Below are positions 47,920 through 62,433 of a DNA stretch of 64,000 nucleotides, piece by piece (position 1 is the stretch's first letter; each line of letters opens with the position of its first letter). Origin of the DNA: Latrodectus hesperus (Eukaryota; Arthropoda; Arachnida; Araneae; Theridiidae); contig CM075857.1 of NCBI GenBank assembly GCA_037975125.1, positions 22,918,822 through 22,982,821 on the forward strand, written 5' to 3'. Made by a program: the position numbers and the translations under genes. The notes under the pieces are model-generated. The model did no database searches, was not told the DNA's origin, and saw only the letters and a list, made by a program, of their open reading frames with translations.

Positions 47920-50900
47920 TTTCATCTTGAATATTTTTAGCTATAATTTTGACGATTACGTAATTTACGTGAAAAATATTTTATATAGTTCTAATAGTAT
48001 ATACAAATGATTGTGGCATAAAATAATTGTTTAATTAAGCTTTTTTTTACAAAAGTTATATATGTTTAAAAATGCAAATTGATTTTTTTTTACTTTGATA
48101 TTTTCTAAATTTTAATTGAAGTAGCTTATTATCTAGAACAAATGCATTTATCACATTTCTGGAACAAATGCTCCACACTATTTTATATTTGATTTATTTT
48201 ACAAAAAAAGTAATGTTAACTAACATTGAAAATAAAAATTTATGGTGTTTTTGCTCATGCAAATTTTGGATTTATACATTTCTCATATGAAAATTTTTTT
48301 CAACTAAACTGAATAAGGTTGTTAGGACATTATGCATTGAAGTAAAATATCACCACTTAAAGATAACAATTTGGGGAACAAGAAAAATGATTACCTCTAT
48401 ATTACTATTTTTGTTTGTAATGTTCATTGAGTGACTTACAATTTGGACAAGCGTGGGCGTGGCAGAAGAAAAGGAAGTAGTTTTGCCTTGCTGTGACTGA
48501 AACAGTTACTATGGACTCCTTTATTTGCTGTGATATAACGTTAAAGTGGTGTTATGTTTGCCCACATATTTTCAAAGTATTTCTGGGATGCATTCTCTTG
48601 TGATAAAGACAATATGTCTTGCAATGTTGGCAAAGGTTTATGTACTTGTTAAATCAGCAGAAACAGACTAAGAATTAAAAAAACAAAATCAGCTGATCTG
48701 TAAATCTCATGTTGCCATCTTCATTGTGTTGTCTATTTGTTCGTAAATTTTGAAAAACTAGCATAAGTATAACATTTTTGGTTGAATGTTACAGTTTTTT
48801 ATATTACTTCTAATTCATTAAGAAGGTGATTCAAACTCTCTTTTTTAGATAGAAAAATTTTCAAATGTTGATTTTTTTTAATCAAGTTTTGTGTGTTATT
48901 TTTTTATTTCAAATCAATGAATTTTATGTTAATGATTTAAACATATCAATCAGTATAAAAATGAACTAAATTTATTTATTAAAAAAAATCATGGATTATG
49001 TTTATTATAAAAAATCCTTTATCTTTTTAAGTAATAATTATATACATTGATTAGTAATTACACAATCCACTTTACAGATTTAGTTCAATTACTTTCTAAT
49101 GAATTTCTATGAATTGATTTCAATTTGCTGTAAAGTATGACTGTACTTCAACAGATTAAATGATTTTTAATTAAATTAGCAAATGTTTTATGTTTAGTAA
49201 ATTAATTACTTCTGATGAAGAGATTGATTACCTAAGTTTTAAATATTTTTATAATGAAATGGTATTTTTTTCATTTGTTAATATCACATTTTGCCTATGT
49301 ACCAAATGTGTCATGAACATTAAGTATTACTAAAGGAATTCATAAATTGTAATATTTCATTAAATGTGTAGCTAAACCAGCATTGTCTTTCATATTTTAT
49401 GTTTATTTGATCTGATATTGTTATGTCTTAATATTTTGACATTCAGTAATCCTTTGGACGTTTAACAAATTTTGATTATTTTACAGAAGATTATGAGATC
49501 ATATTCTTATTTATCAGTGTTTCCTGAATAAGTTTGAATATTATAATGAAATGTTTATTTAACAAATTTATTTAAATTATTAAATTTTTCCCAATTACTT
49601 TGTATTAAGTGTTCAGAAAGTATTTTTATGAAAAGAAAAAGTTGAAAAAAATCTTACAATAATTCCAGGTTAAAATATACGCAATTTAAGAATTTAGTTC
49701 CTTGAATAAAAAGGTATAATTTCGCTTTATATGATTTTTATTAGAAATATTTATTTTAAAACTATTTGAAAAAGGTGTAGACTAATTTTTTTAACTTTTG
49801 CTCTTTGATAAATTATATGCATCAAGTATTTTATTACTACTAACTGTAATTTCAGTTTCCAACTGTTTTAGTTTATTAATATTATCTTAGTTGTTCTTAA
49901 AGCTCTTATTTTGTTTATCAGTATATGAAAAAAATATTCAAAGAAAATTCATTTATTCAAAGGAATATTGTAAGGTTAATCTTTCAATTTATTTGTCTTT
50001 ATCCTGAATACTTATATATGTATTTCCAATAATTAAAAATCAAATGCATGGTTATTTTAAATATATAGCTCTTGACTATGCTGCATTGTTCATAGTTATA
50101 AAAATTTTAAATATTTTAACCTAAGTATGTCAAAATATAATTTCTGCTAATTGTTAGGGCTAATTATATTATGTTCACATTTATGTTTTGCCAAAAATTT
50201 AAATTTCTAGCGATAAAAATAAAAATTATTTCTATTTTTTCTGTGGCAGCTGTAATTTATAAATTGAATTTTCATTCTATTGTCGCATAATGAATTAAGT
50301 TATTTTCTTTAACTGCAGTTCTTAAATCCTTGTTTTCTGTAATTTAATGTTAAATTATGATTAAGTATGAGAAAATATGATTAAATATAGGGTATGAACT
50401 AATACGATACAATATACGCAAAATTATTTTGGTATATTAGAACTGATGTAATTACTACTTAAAAAACTCTGAAATTGATGCTTTTCCTATGCATTCTTCT
50501 TTATCAACTCTACTAAATATTTTATATGAGATCTATATACAAGTGCATTTTATAGAATACTCACATTTATTTATTTTTCATTTATCGCACTCTCTTCTAA
50601 TGACCACCCGCCATACATGTGGAATATTTAAATTGCTCAGGTGAAACAAGCTTTATGTGGGGATTTTTAAAGGGTTTTTTTCTTTCACACATGTGTGCCA
50701 AATGTGTTACATCTGTGTCACATGGTGCTTCTATCTCTTGTGCCAAATTTCGTAGGCAAAAATCTGTGTGTAAAAATGTGTAATCTTTATGTAAATTCTG
50801 ATTTTTTTTCTGTAGTTGCAATTCCTACTTGCATATTTTTATTTACATTCCTGAAATTAGCTTGTTTAATTTATATTTTCTTGCAAAAGATTTATTTTAA

Positions 50901-53900
50901 ACAATGTTTTTTATAATACAATATATGAATATTTTTGCTTATTTTTCAAAAACTTTTGCGCTTTTCGAAATTGTATTGTAAAAAAATACATTGATATATA
51001 AAGCCTCTGTCAGTTATGACCAAAATGCTTTTTTGATAAAATTCTTAAAATTTAAGATTTTTCTCTTCTAATGTTGTGATTTTTAGCTAAAAGTAAAATT
51101 CTTGACTAAATATGCTATTAATTCTATTATGAATTAAAGTGAAAAGAATTTGACAGTTCCCATTTAAATTTATTTTTTGTAAAATTTCTAGACAACAAAA
51201 CTTAACAAATAAGTTCTAATTTTTAAACTTTTTGATAAAATAATTGGCATAATTCAGTAATTTAAATTTTAATGCTCTGTAGATTTTTAAAAAATGATTG
51301 GAACTGGGAATACTCTAAATTATTTGAAGTTATAAATAATTATAATAATATATTTTTCTCCTTACTTGTAAATTACAGTATTTATTGAAAAGTTATTACT
51401 TAACCTCAGGAAGATGATGATTTCTCTTAAAGTTTTGTTTGGAATCACTAAATATTCAGAACATGAAAGATTCATTATCATTTCTTCTGCATTCCTTGTT
51501 TCAAAGAATAGAAGCTCAGGATTTTTTTTTAATTTGTGAAAAGAGATTGTATGTATATTATCATTTGTAATTGTTTCTTTTATGTTATCTATTTATTATA
51601 CTGCATTTTACTTTTTGTTCTATCGGGGAAATTGTATTCAGAAGTTTCACATGTGAATGTATTGTCTTGTAAATAAATAATTTCGTTATGAATATTAGTG
51701 TAGCATTATTTCTTTGTACCTGCAGTTATTGAATAGTTAAAATATTAATAACTGAAAATATTTTTATTGTTTGTATTTCTAACGGTGCTATTACATGCTG
51801 TTTGTTTTGAAAAATAATTTGAAAATAAGAACAGTTATAAATTTTTTAATTTTTATAAGCAAATCTTGTTTATGCTAAAAATAAAAATCTGTTGATAAGC
51901 AAATATTTCAAAATGTTATTGCTTATTGGCAGTTTTAAAATCTAATGTATTTTTATTATTAGGACAGAATATTTGCATATTAAAGTCTTGTCTCATACTC
52001 ACACATGAAAACAAATTACCTTATTAGATTACTTGTTATATTAAATAAAAACTATAAGCAAGTTCTAAATAATCAGTATTAACTACTTATGGAAATTTAT
52101 AATTGCTGAAATAGATATTATTTTACATTGAATTATATTAATTTAAAAAAATTTTTTTTATCTCTAAAAATATTTGTTAGATATGTACTTTTTTGGCCTA
52201 ATATATTTATGGATTTTAAGAATGCACATGAAAATCTACCGTAATAAAGTTACACAACCAATAAAAAGAAAATAAACAGGAAAAACTTGCACGCTGGTAA
52301 GGAGTAAAGTTACTGAAGATTTTAAGAGTATAATCTAGATTCAAGTTCCTGTACAGTTTTGATGATTTATCAAAAAAATATTTGATTCCTTATCTGCAAA
52401 AAATAAACTTCATGTAAATAAACTAATTGAAATTTCTTTTATTCTGAATAATGAGGGTACCATAATTTCATTTTCTTATTTGTGCAAATAAAAAATATAC
52501 TTCAATATTAAGAGTTACATAATATTTTACAAAAAATTAATTTCTTAATCAAATAATTTACAAAAATACGTTTTTCCAACCTGCAACTAATGTCATCTGA
52601 AACCAGCCTCTATGGAGCAAAATTTAGATTACCTAATATCTCCGATTCTAGTGATTGACTTGAATACATGGACTCGTGGACCAAATATAGATGTTGCTAG
52701 ATCATGAAGGATTAGTAAAAATAACAAAAATAATAGATATGTAGAGATTTGAAATTGTATTTAATTTTAAAAGTGTTATGAGAAATGCTTTTTTTAATTA
52801 CTTTTAATGTACATATATTAATTTTCTTCAAAAATAAAAAACATTTCATTATGGAAATTGATTTTAAATTGCTTTCTTTGTTGAAACTCAACTTAGAAAA
52901 GAGCAATGTAAAATATATTTAAAAATAATTTGTAAATAATTGAATGCATAATTAAATATATTGGACGAAGAAAAAATTATAAAATCATTAAAATTATTTT
53001 ACTTTAGTTTCATCACATTAACAATTTTATAGTTTCAATATATTTTATGAAAAAAAATTTTTTATGGGAACATTGAAATTGCTCATGATCAATTAGAAAT
53101 ACTTTTTATAGAATTTAATTCAATTATATTTTAATATAAATATCTAATACAAAAGCAATAAAAAAATTTTTGAAAATTCGTAAAAATGTTAAGTTTAGTT
53201 CACTACTTTTGAATATTTGTTTTTAATTTGTGGATTTTTACAGGAAAATAGGATAAAAAAAATTTGCTTAAAAAATAACCGGCAAACATTTTAAATTGAA
53301 GTCATCAATGATCGACTGAGAAATTTTATAATTAAAAGTTATATTGAATTTATGAATCTGAAAAATATATAGGCCTAAATGGATTGATTATTTCACAATT
53401 TGGGAAAAATAAATTAAAAATGTTTTATTGCATATTGAAATTAATTCACTAATGAATTTCACTAAAATACATGCTACTTTTATAACACTGTTATAAAATA
53501 TTTCATTTATTTGTTAAAAACCTATTGAATCCATAACTTTTGAAAAAAGTTTTTAAATGCTATTTAATGAAAATGAATCAATTTCATTACAAAATTTTGA
53601 AATTCAGTAAAAACACTTTTGGTATAAATTGTCCAAATCATCTTCAAAGATAAGTTTGACAACAAATATATTTATGTATATCTGGAAAAAAGGCGGAAAA
53701 TTTATAAATAATTTTTAATTAAATTAGAAAATATCTTCTGAAGTCACATCATTTATTTAGATTTCTGCTAAATCATTTAATCAATGAAAAGCGTGTAGTT
53801 AAATTTTATAAAAATTTTGATTACAAATATTAGAATGAATAATAAGTTAGCTAATATTTTTAGTGCCAAATCAAAAAATAACTATGCAATTCAATATTCT

Positions 53901-54068
53901 AATATATCATATTCAAAAATTTACTGTAAACCATAAGTTTATTCTTTGAAACAAAAGCTATGAATTTGCAAGTAAAATTTAATATCTTTTAATTTCATTA
54001 AATTTCGTAGGATTTACTGATGAAAAACATTTTTGGGAAAACCTATAATTGGAATGAATACGATGCTT
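47920..54068. other. Very AT-rich DNA downstream of the glycosyltransferase gene
   Basis: May include its 3' UTR. Chance frames such as 50597-50916 lie in a slightly GC-richer patch at 50590-50830. No gene, RNA or repeat could be supported. Confidence 0.4.
48231..48236 (+). terminator. Candidate glycosyltransferase poly(A) signal (AATAAA)
   Basis: This is the first AATAAA that I found after the stop codons at 47753 and 47919. A later tandem AAATAAATAA near 51672 is an alternative if the 3' UTR is long. Chance occurrence is likely in this AT-rich DNA. Confidence 0.25.
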
Positions 54069-54078
54069 CAATAATGAT

Positions 54079-54131
54079 ACTTTGGTTGGTTGGGATTTAT
54101 GGCGCAAGGTCCAAAAATGGTCATGCTGCGC
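54079..54131 (-). repeat. 53-bp 5'-truncated retroposed SINE tail with 10-bp duplication
   Basis: Perfect CAATAATGAT at 54069-54078 and 54132-54141 flank CTTTGGTTGGTTGGGATTTA, TGGCGCAAGGTCCAAAAATG and GTCATGCTGCGC. The insert is the reverse complement of the block at 36519-36590, and its CAACCAACCAAAG end is the 3' tail. Confidence 0.8.
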
Positions 54132-54141
54132 CAATAATGAT

Positions 54142-57100
54142 CCTTTGGAACTCAAGCTAGGTGCCAATAATTTCTATAATACTTGTTCCAATAAAAGTTG
54201 CTGTGACTAAACTTGCAGCTGATTTTAATTGCAGAGGGATGAACGATCCTCCTACAGCTGGTCACTTGTTTTAATTTCTAAAGCAAAATTTGTAAGTCTA
54301 TATTCTGTTTTATATACAAAGGATGTTAAATAAAATTAATTTTGTTTAGAACAACGAACCATATAATGACTTGGCATGAAAATTAGTTTTAAACAAGCCA
54401 AGCTGTAAAAAATAAAAATCCCAAATGTATGAACAAAAATAAAAATGTTTTTTTTATAAAATCAAATAAAGTTGTTAGTATAAATAAATTTCACTAACTA
54501 AATGCGAGATACTGCAGTAAATATTCACTCAAAATTATTCTGACCTTAATGTTTCTTAGATAACAGCTTTCTTACTAGCAGAAAAAAAATTAGTTAAAAA
54601 TTATTTATTTTATTAATTGAAAAATATTTATGACTCGTACAAACAAATGTTTAGTGGTGCCATCTAGTAAGTAAAACTTAATTCAATAATGAACCTATCC
54701 TACCTCTTTTTTTGACTTGGTATAGTATTTTTATTGTAAAATAACTAGGAAGCATATAGATTATTAAATCTTTGTAATCCACATTTTGAAGAAATTTTTT
54801 ATTTGGTCGGCATACAAAGAATCTCGCAAGTTTATTACAAAAACATTTATTTCGATTAAATATTTTTCAATTTCGAATAAAGATAAAAAAAAATATTTTA
54901 ATAATATATGCATGAAAATTTTTAAATTTAGCACAATTGGTTAAATTTAGTTTTAAGTAATGGATTTATAAAGAAAATATATTTTAAAAAACTGCATCCT
55001 GTGTTTTATATATATATATATTTTGGATTAAGAGTTTCTTGACTCATTATTATGGATAATTCTTGAAGTTATTCATGAAAATTGTTCAAGAAAAGACATA
55101 TTTAACAATAATGCCTTTGAAGTTATTTTATAATCTTAGTAAAATTTCATTTAATATAATTAGACAATTTAATTTTATCTTTCAACTTAAATAAATATTA
55201 ATGATTGACAGCTGATGGGCATATATGGTATGACTTAAACACACTTTCAAATCAAAAATTTTAATATTACAACTATACAAATATATATATATCATAAAAA
55301 ATCCTGATTTATCCCCCATGTTAAATTGAGAAAACACTGAATGGCAGGAAATTAATTTAATGATATTGATCTGTTAATTTAAAGTAAGGCTATGCTTCAT
55401 TTCGAAATTATGGTTTTGTAATTAAAGTATAATTATCTCTTTAATTTATTGTAATGTTGCTTAAGCTGCGATGTGTACTGTTTCTAAACTGTTTTGGCTA
55501 TAAAAACAGGAGTAACTTTTTCTTCCTATTTTAGAAAAATTTCATCTATGCGTTTGTTTGTCTCTGCTAGAGGATAAAAAAATGCCGTTTCAAATCATTC
55601 TTTACTCCTACATTCCCACAGTATAATTTAAGAAGTAGAAATCAAGAATATTAGCTATTTTTTCCCGTTTTTGAACTGGAATTTTTTTTCCACTGCAAAG
55701 TATATGGTTTCCGTTTTGTCAATATGCCACTGAAAATATTTTTTTTAAATTTCAATTTTAGTATCAAAATTATTTTTATTTATTATATTGATAAATTAAT
55801 AGTTAACGCTGCAGTTAATTATCCTCAATTCAAAGATTCTCCTTTTATAACGTCGATCTGAGTTTCTCAATCTTGAAATAAAAAAAAATCGTTTAAAAAA
55901 ACATGCTATAAAATAATCGCAGACGATAATAATAATAAATTAAAATAAATAAAAATGTTAGTTTGTAGGTTTCAAAATTTCGGTTCGAAATGGAAAAATA
56001 TTGCGTCTATGAGATTTTTTTCTTCTTGCAAGACTTTCAATATTCTTTCACTGAAATTTTTCAGTTATTTATTCCTTCACAGTTATCAAGTCATTGCTTT
56101 GTTACCAAGTTTTCGAACGGTTCTCTCTTGGATCTCTGAATAGATCAAAATATTTTAGCAAACATAAAAGGAATTTTAAGTTCTGATTCCTTTTCAAATG
56201 TTGATTTAACGAACGCAATATTTAAAAAGAATTAATCTATATTTTTAAACTTCCTAAATTTTTATCATCGGGTTCAAAGTAGATATGGGTACCCTTTGGT
56301 TTGGCGAAAAATTTGACCATAAATATTGACGATAAAATATAATTTCTGGGAATCCTGGTATTTTCAACAATTTAACTTAATTTTAGGGTTGCCAATTTGT
56401 TACTTTAGAGCGTTAAAAAAAATCGCCAAAAAATCAAGGGGTCTCTGTAAGTAACCTTATATCCTATCGTCTTCGCCATTTTTCCACTTTCAGGTTAGAT
56501 TTTTCCAAGGGTTCGTCTCTGTACATGGCACAGTAACTAATTTAAAATATGTTTCGTTAAATAATGAAATTTTAAGGAAAATAAAAAAAAAATTTCTAGA
56601 AAATCTTGTCTTTGGGACTCCTGTGCAGTGGCTCTTAAGCATGATAGACCCTTTTATCCCTCCCTACACCACGATCGTTAAAAATGACTTATTGACAAGA
56701 AATTCAAGAAAAAAGTACGCAAGCACAGGTAATTTTGCCCCCTTTCTCAGAATTTTCATTATAGTAAAAAAAGTTCAGATGTTTCTTTTTTAATACTCCC
56801 TTTTTCATTTCAGAAAATATCCATTAAACTTTTTCTTAACGTGGCTGGTGGACAATGATGGTTATATCACAAATGATGCCAAACCCTTATTTTAAACATC
56901 ATAATTAAAATAAATAAATTTTTTGCTGGTGTTTTAAATTTATGAACTAAAAATTTAACATGAAATCCGTTTTGAGAAATATCTTAAATCCAATTTTAAT
57001 AATTTCTCACTTACATATGAAGTAAAAATTATAGGAGTAATTCACAATTTTCAAGGAGTCAAATTGAAATTACATCAAGAGCCCTTAAAAAAATTTGGTA

Positions 57101-57600
57101 CTTAAATAGTTGTATGAACTCTAACATTTTCGTTTGTTACTTAGCTATTCAACCTCATAATTAGATTAAAATATTACTTTACTGTGTTATAAAACATTTT
57201 TACGTTTCCAGAAATTTTTAAAGATATAAAAAGAATATTAGAAATTGCAACCTTAAAATATCTAAAAGTCTATCTAGCAGTTAAGTAGATCTGTGCTTAT
57301 TTTCATAATATTGAGATGCCCATGCAGTTATCATACATGAAAGTAAACTAGGAATGCATATAAAATATATTAACTCTGATAATTATCATTTTATTTTTTA
57401 CATGTCTTTCAACCTCTTATAAAATATTCCCGACTTTCTGGTGTAAATTTGTAGTTTCATTAATCTTAATGATCTTGTAATAAAAGGTTAGATCATTTGA
57501 AATGTAATTATTGCAAGTAAACAACTACAAGAAAGTCAATCCCAAAGATGGTATTGACAGTTAAATTGTAGAATTATGTAGCAAGACTGAAATCTATACT
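54142..57600. other. AT-rich intergenic DNA; possible MITE relic at about 56270-56460
   Basis: On the minus strand, 56380-56450 reads TTGATTTTTTGGCGATTTTT and AAATTGGCAACCCTAA, which recalls the elements at 33847 and 34745, but the ends are not clear. No coding-like frame. Confidence 0.35.
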
Positions 57601-57850
57601 TATGATATGAAAATCGAACCAATGACCTATTTATTGATCTAAAGGTCAGTTATTTTTGCACCAGCAAACTTCCCTGTGCTCCACCAGTTAGATGGAAGCC
57701 GCCGAGTGGAGTCCTTGTGATTTTCAAGCAAGGACCAAGCAAAAGACCCTCAATACTTGGTTTGCTACTTCAGATGTATCCTTTCACTTGGAGGAGATTG
57801 TGACCACAACATATTCAACATGCCTCAGTTGTGCTATCTTTAGGCCTGGT
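57601..57850. repeat. Dispersed repeat C, copy 2
   Basis: 57660-57830 matches 27040-27210 in order (CCAGTTAGATGGAAGCCGCC, GATTTTCAAGCAAGGACCAA, TTTCACTTGGAGGAGATTGT). The preceding AATCGAACCAATGACC may be a minus-strand box B, so this could be a tRNA-headed SINE read backwards. Confidence 0.65.
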
Positions 57851-59234
57851 GCAAACTACTGGAGAATTCTTTGTGAATTCATAGAGAAGAAATAATGACG
57901 TCATTGTTCAATTGAACCAATGAAACTATTTACATCATATTGGATTACATTTTGATTGATGGGCAATATCGGTTTTTCGAAATTATGACTATTTATCAAG
58001 ACATCTGATATATATATATATATTAATTTATTTATATTGAAACTCAGGATGTGTTATTTCTTGATATTTTTCTATATTTTAATTATTTTTTTGAAAATTA
58101 TCATTATTTAACAAAACTAGTGTATATTCATTAATCTAAATTTAATCAACCTCATTCAATTGTTTTGAATATATTTTTAAAACAAATATATTTGAGATAA
58201 TTTTTTATAATAACTATAAATCTTTAAAAAAAATAATAACTATAAGTATTTAAATAAATGGTAAGCAAATTATCAACTCCATTCAAATAGTATTAAAATA
58301 TTTTTCATGTAAATTACTTTATGAAAAACAAAAATTATAATAATGCATTTCTGAAATTTTTTAAATCTAAACTAATTCTGAAATAATTAATTTTTACTAA
58401 ATTTCTTCATATATATATATCCTATACTTTTAGCTGTATAATAAAAAATAAATGGTAGTTACACATACAGACTTCAATAAATGCTTTCTAAGACCTTGAT
58501 TGGGGATTCCCAATCAAAAAATTTTTACATTATTGTATCTTTATATTTTAACTCAATTTGGCTCAGCAATATATACATGAATTGTTAACAAATATTACTT
58601 TAATTCCAATTTTTTTTTAAAATTTAATATTGCATTTATTTTATTAAAAATCTAATACACCTAAGCAACATAAAATATGTTGCAAAATTACTTTTTCAAT
58701 TATATATATTAAACACAGAATCAATGTTTTCAATAATATTAAATACAGTATATGTTCTTCTGTGTATTTTATCTAAATTAATTTAAAGATATATTTAAAT
58801 ATAAAAAATAAGATTTTAAATTTCAATTTATTTCCTCCTTATAAAAAATCCATGTTTAGTTAATGCAAATTATAACCCATCTCAGATTTTTCAAATGTTT
58901 TGTGAAACATGACTTATTTCCTAGAATAGAACACTTTTTTTATATTTGTCAAAATAAGTTCTATCTTTTGAATCCCAGATATCTTCAATCTTTATTATTT
59001 TATAAAATCAATAAATTTTCTAAAAATGTTTATTTTTATAAAATAAATTTTATTATTTTTCTTTATTTTATTATCATTAATAATTTAATAAAAAGGCAAT
59101 ATTTAATATTAAAAAATTAATTTAATGATCTTTGCGAAGAATTTTCATGAATTAATCATCATAAAAGCATTGATAAAAGTTAATCGCAAACATTATTTCA
59201 AAGGAAGGAAAAAAAGGTAAATAATTTGCTTTGT
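57851..59234. other. Very AT-rich DNA, no gene
   Basis: The frame at 58863-59120 is low complexity (F/K/I/N-rich) and looks like chance. Confidence 0.45.
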
Positions 59235-59450
59235 CACTAGTGCCCTGCCAGATATTTCTAACTTTCTGCAAAACTTAAGAGTTCTCTTGGAATGTCTATT
59301 TTATGTTTTCTAACATCACTTGTTCGCCAGCAAATTTCTTCCAAGTTTGCCCCAAGCATTAGTGAATTTTCAGTTAAACTGTGATTCAAAGTCACTACCT
59401 TCTGATAATAAAAATGACACCTTAACCAACCAGACCACCATTGTCTCTAA
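59235..59450 (-). repeat. Probable tRNA-derived SINE, minus strand
   Basis: On the minus strand, AATGGTGGTCTGGTTGGTTA with AGGTGTC (box A) and GTGACTTTGAATCACAG (box B) precede AATGCTTGGGGCAAACTTGG. No duplication detected. Confidence 0.55.
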
Positions 59451-59939
59451 AGGTCAAAGTGCTAATCGTTAAATCTGCCAACTAAATATTTAACATATAA
59501 AACATGTTAAATGTCTAAAAATTGTAAAAAAATTACTTTTTAGGCATGCTGATATATGTATGACTAAACATTTAATAAAAATGGGATTTTTAAATATCAT
59601 TCTTACTTTTATTTTGGATTTAAAAATAATAAATTATATGGATTCATTTACATGCTTGTTATCATGCTTAAGAAAAATAATTCTATTTATATAGCTTCAT
59701 ATTAAAAAATAAGCTATTTTCAAATTGTTTCAGTTGTACTGCCTAGAAAATAACTAATTATAAAAGGTACGATTATATACATTATGAACACTTTCACAAG
59801 ATATTTAAATAACACTATTTCCACTTATATTTGTTGTAAAAAGAAATTTCCATAAAGACAGTGCAATTATATTTTAATGCTATAGAAATCTTTTGTACGA
59901 AATATATTGATATATATATAAGTCCCAGCTAATAGGTAA
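59451..59939. other. AT-rich DNA, no gene
   Basis: Nothing recognised. Confidence 0.4.
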
Positions 59940-60175
59940 TTTCACCAATAAAAAGGACAGAGGTGATGACCTTATGCAGTGAGAAGCAATCATGGCCCTG
60001 AAAGTGGGAGTCTCCTTAATTTAAAAGCAGAGATCAAGTAAAAGACTTTAGACTTGATCTGCCTTACTCCCACCAGAGGTATCATTTGAATGGAAAATCT
60101 TTGGTTGGGTCGCGATTTGAAACTAATACCTTTTGATAGTGAGAAAACCAACCAAACCAAACCAACCAGGTCACC
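59940..60175 (-). repeat. Probable tRNA-derived SINE, minus strand, related to repeat C
   Basis: On the minus strand the head GTGGTGACCTGGTTGGTTTG and box-B-like AGTTTCAAATCGCGACC precede GATACCTCTGGTGGGAGTAA. The plus-strand stretch AAAGCAGAGATCAAGTAAAAGAC resembles GAAGCAGGGACCAAGGAGAAGAC of repeat C, here given as two separate short matches. Confidence 0.5.
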
Positions 60176-62433
60176 ACAATCACCATTTGAATAAAATTCT
60201 AATGTTATATAACAAACATTTCAGTTTGTTAAAAATAAAAATCAAATTGATTTTTTTCACATTGTTAAAAGTGATTAATTAAGTTTAACACACACACAAG
60301 GTACAAAGTTATTCAAAATAACATCTTAAATTCTGTCCAGTTAAAATAATCAGAATGAGTTTTTCAGAATTCTTTATAGTTCCACTTATTTAATATTTTA
60401 TTTCAAATAAAATGCAATATTTCATTAGTTTGATATTCAAAAAGAGAAAACAAGATAAATTTTCTTTCATCTGTTTACAATATTGTAAAATTTCCTATGA
60501 AAATATAGTTCTTTATGAGTAGAATCAAATTATAACAAACCTTATTTTTTAAGTCCTATAATTCATTAACTGTTATGACACTGCATATTATTATTTAATT
60601 TTGTATGAGATTATGGTGAGGTACAGGAAAAGTAATTATTCTTTTAAAAAAGTAAGGAAAATTATAAAAATTAAAAAGAAAACTACAATTATTAATCTCT
60701 AAAGTAAGTATTTTGTACCCAAAAGGTAAATCTATAAAACCTATAACTAAGTAATATATCATATGCAACTAATTACAAGGTTTTAGTAATTAAAAAATGT
60801 CAAAATAATGAGATGAATTCCTTTAAGTTTCCACTGATTAACACATGAGGTGTATACATATATATAAGGAAATTGATATATATATATATAAGGAAATTGA
60901 GATTTACCTTTTTATAATTATAAATATTTTCTCGATTATACTTAGTCCTGATGAATAATAGGACAGCAAACTAAGTTATTTTCCCTAAAGACTAACTTTC
61001 AGGCTGTAATGATAGAGCACAACTAAATAACTTGCCACCAAATTTGTCTCTTGTAATGCCAAAGTCAAGCCATTAAATGAAAAAAGTTACTGAACGCTGA
61101 TACTGATGACTTTTAACACTGATTTTTATTTTTTCAGTACCTCACTCTACATTGCTTTTAATTTAAAATGTCTGATGGACAAATATTAAAGTTAACTTTT
61201 CAATATTTGTCAGATATTGTAAATTTGTGGACAAATGGGAATTCCTTCAAAAATTATTGCATGATTATGACATCTGTAGATTCCAAGGGTTGATAATAAT
61301 CACCTTGAAACATTGATAAAAATAAATAAAATTTATATCTAGCTACTGTTAAGTAGAAGTTTCATTATTTTAATATATTTGGCGACTTTTCCCGCTTAGC
61401 GAGCAGAGACCATAATACTCAGTTTTGCCAAATATTTAAAAAAATACAAAATATAAGTTTTTTTTATAAAAAAATCATTCATCATGTGTGTTTGATTTTA
61501 ATATTTCACTCATGGCGCGATTTTTATAAAACCAAGTATATCAAACTTTTTGTTTAAATGAATGATATATTGTAGTCATTGTAATAGGATTATCTATTAC
61601 TGTTTTAGTTTTTTTTATAAGGCAATAGCATTGATGATAGAGTGAATATGCTATACAACACTTTAAAAGAACTAGCAATTTGATACATTGTTAATTCAAG
61701 TGTTCAGCAGACATATTTGTTTTCTATTATAACTTAAAAATATTTCGGAACTAATTATAATCCTTAAACTTGAAATGGATACACAATCTAAGAAGGCATA
61801 TGCAAATTCAAACAAACAAGTAAATGCAATGGAGGCAGAAAAATTTCATTCTTACAATTTATTTACAGAACAGGAAACAAAAGTATCTAAAATTTCTTTT
61901 AACAAAATAGAAAAGTATCTAAAAAACGTTTTCAGTAGCCTAGCTGAAAAAAATCACTTAAAAATATTCAAGCAATAATTAAATACAAATTTCTATATTA
62001 AAAACATTTTTACGATCAGGATGTTTTTGACATTTTTAAAAAATATTAACATAAATAACAAATATCAGGTTCATTTAAATAATTATAATTAATTAATTTC
62101 TGTTTTGAATTTATAATTAATTTAAGAAACATTGTTTTACATCAAAATTAATAGCAATAAATTCAAAGATAACTATGTAATGTTTGTGTTATTAACATGC
62201 AATAAAGAAACACTATCAGATTCCCTATTTATTTTTAAACAAGACAAAATGGAAATATTTCATGCAAGTGCTAATTAACAAAAACAAACAGATATTAAAA
62301 GCATGTGATTTTTAACTTAACACATATACAGTTTTCTCCAAGAAAATTTTAAACTGTCTAAGGAACATTTATAAAAGAAATTTCCTGGCGGCTAACAAAA
62401 TTAAATAAATGTCTAATAATTTCTAAGTACAGG
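60176..62433. other. AT-rich DNA and presumed Drp1 3' UTR; small open frame at 61775-61978
   Basis: The 67-codon + strand frame (MDTQSKKAYANSNKQVNAME...) is less repetitive than most chance frames here but matches nothing that I know and has no splice context. Short repeated TATATATAAGGAAATTGA units occur at 60857-60900. Otherwise nothing recognised. Confidence 0.35.
62228..62233 (-). terminator. Candidate Drp1 poly(A) signal (AATAAA on the minus strand)
   Basis: TTTATT on the + strand reads AATAAA about 200 nt downstream of the Drp1 stop. In sequence this AT-rich the hexamer is expected often by chance, so position is the only support. Confidence 0.3.
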
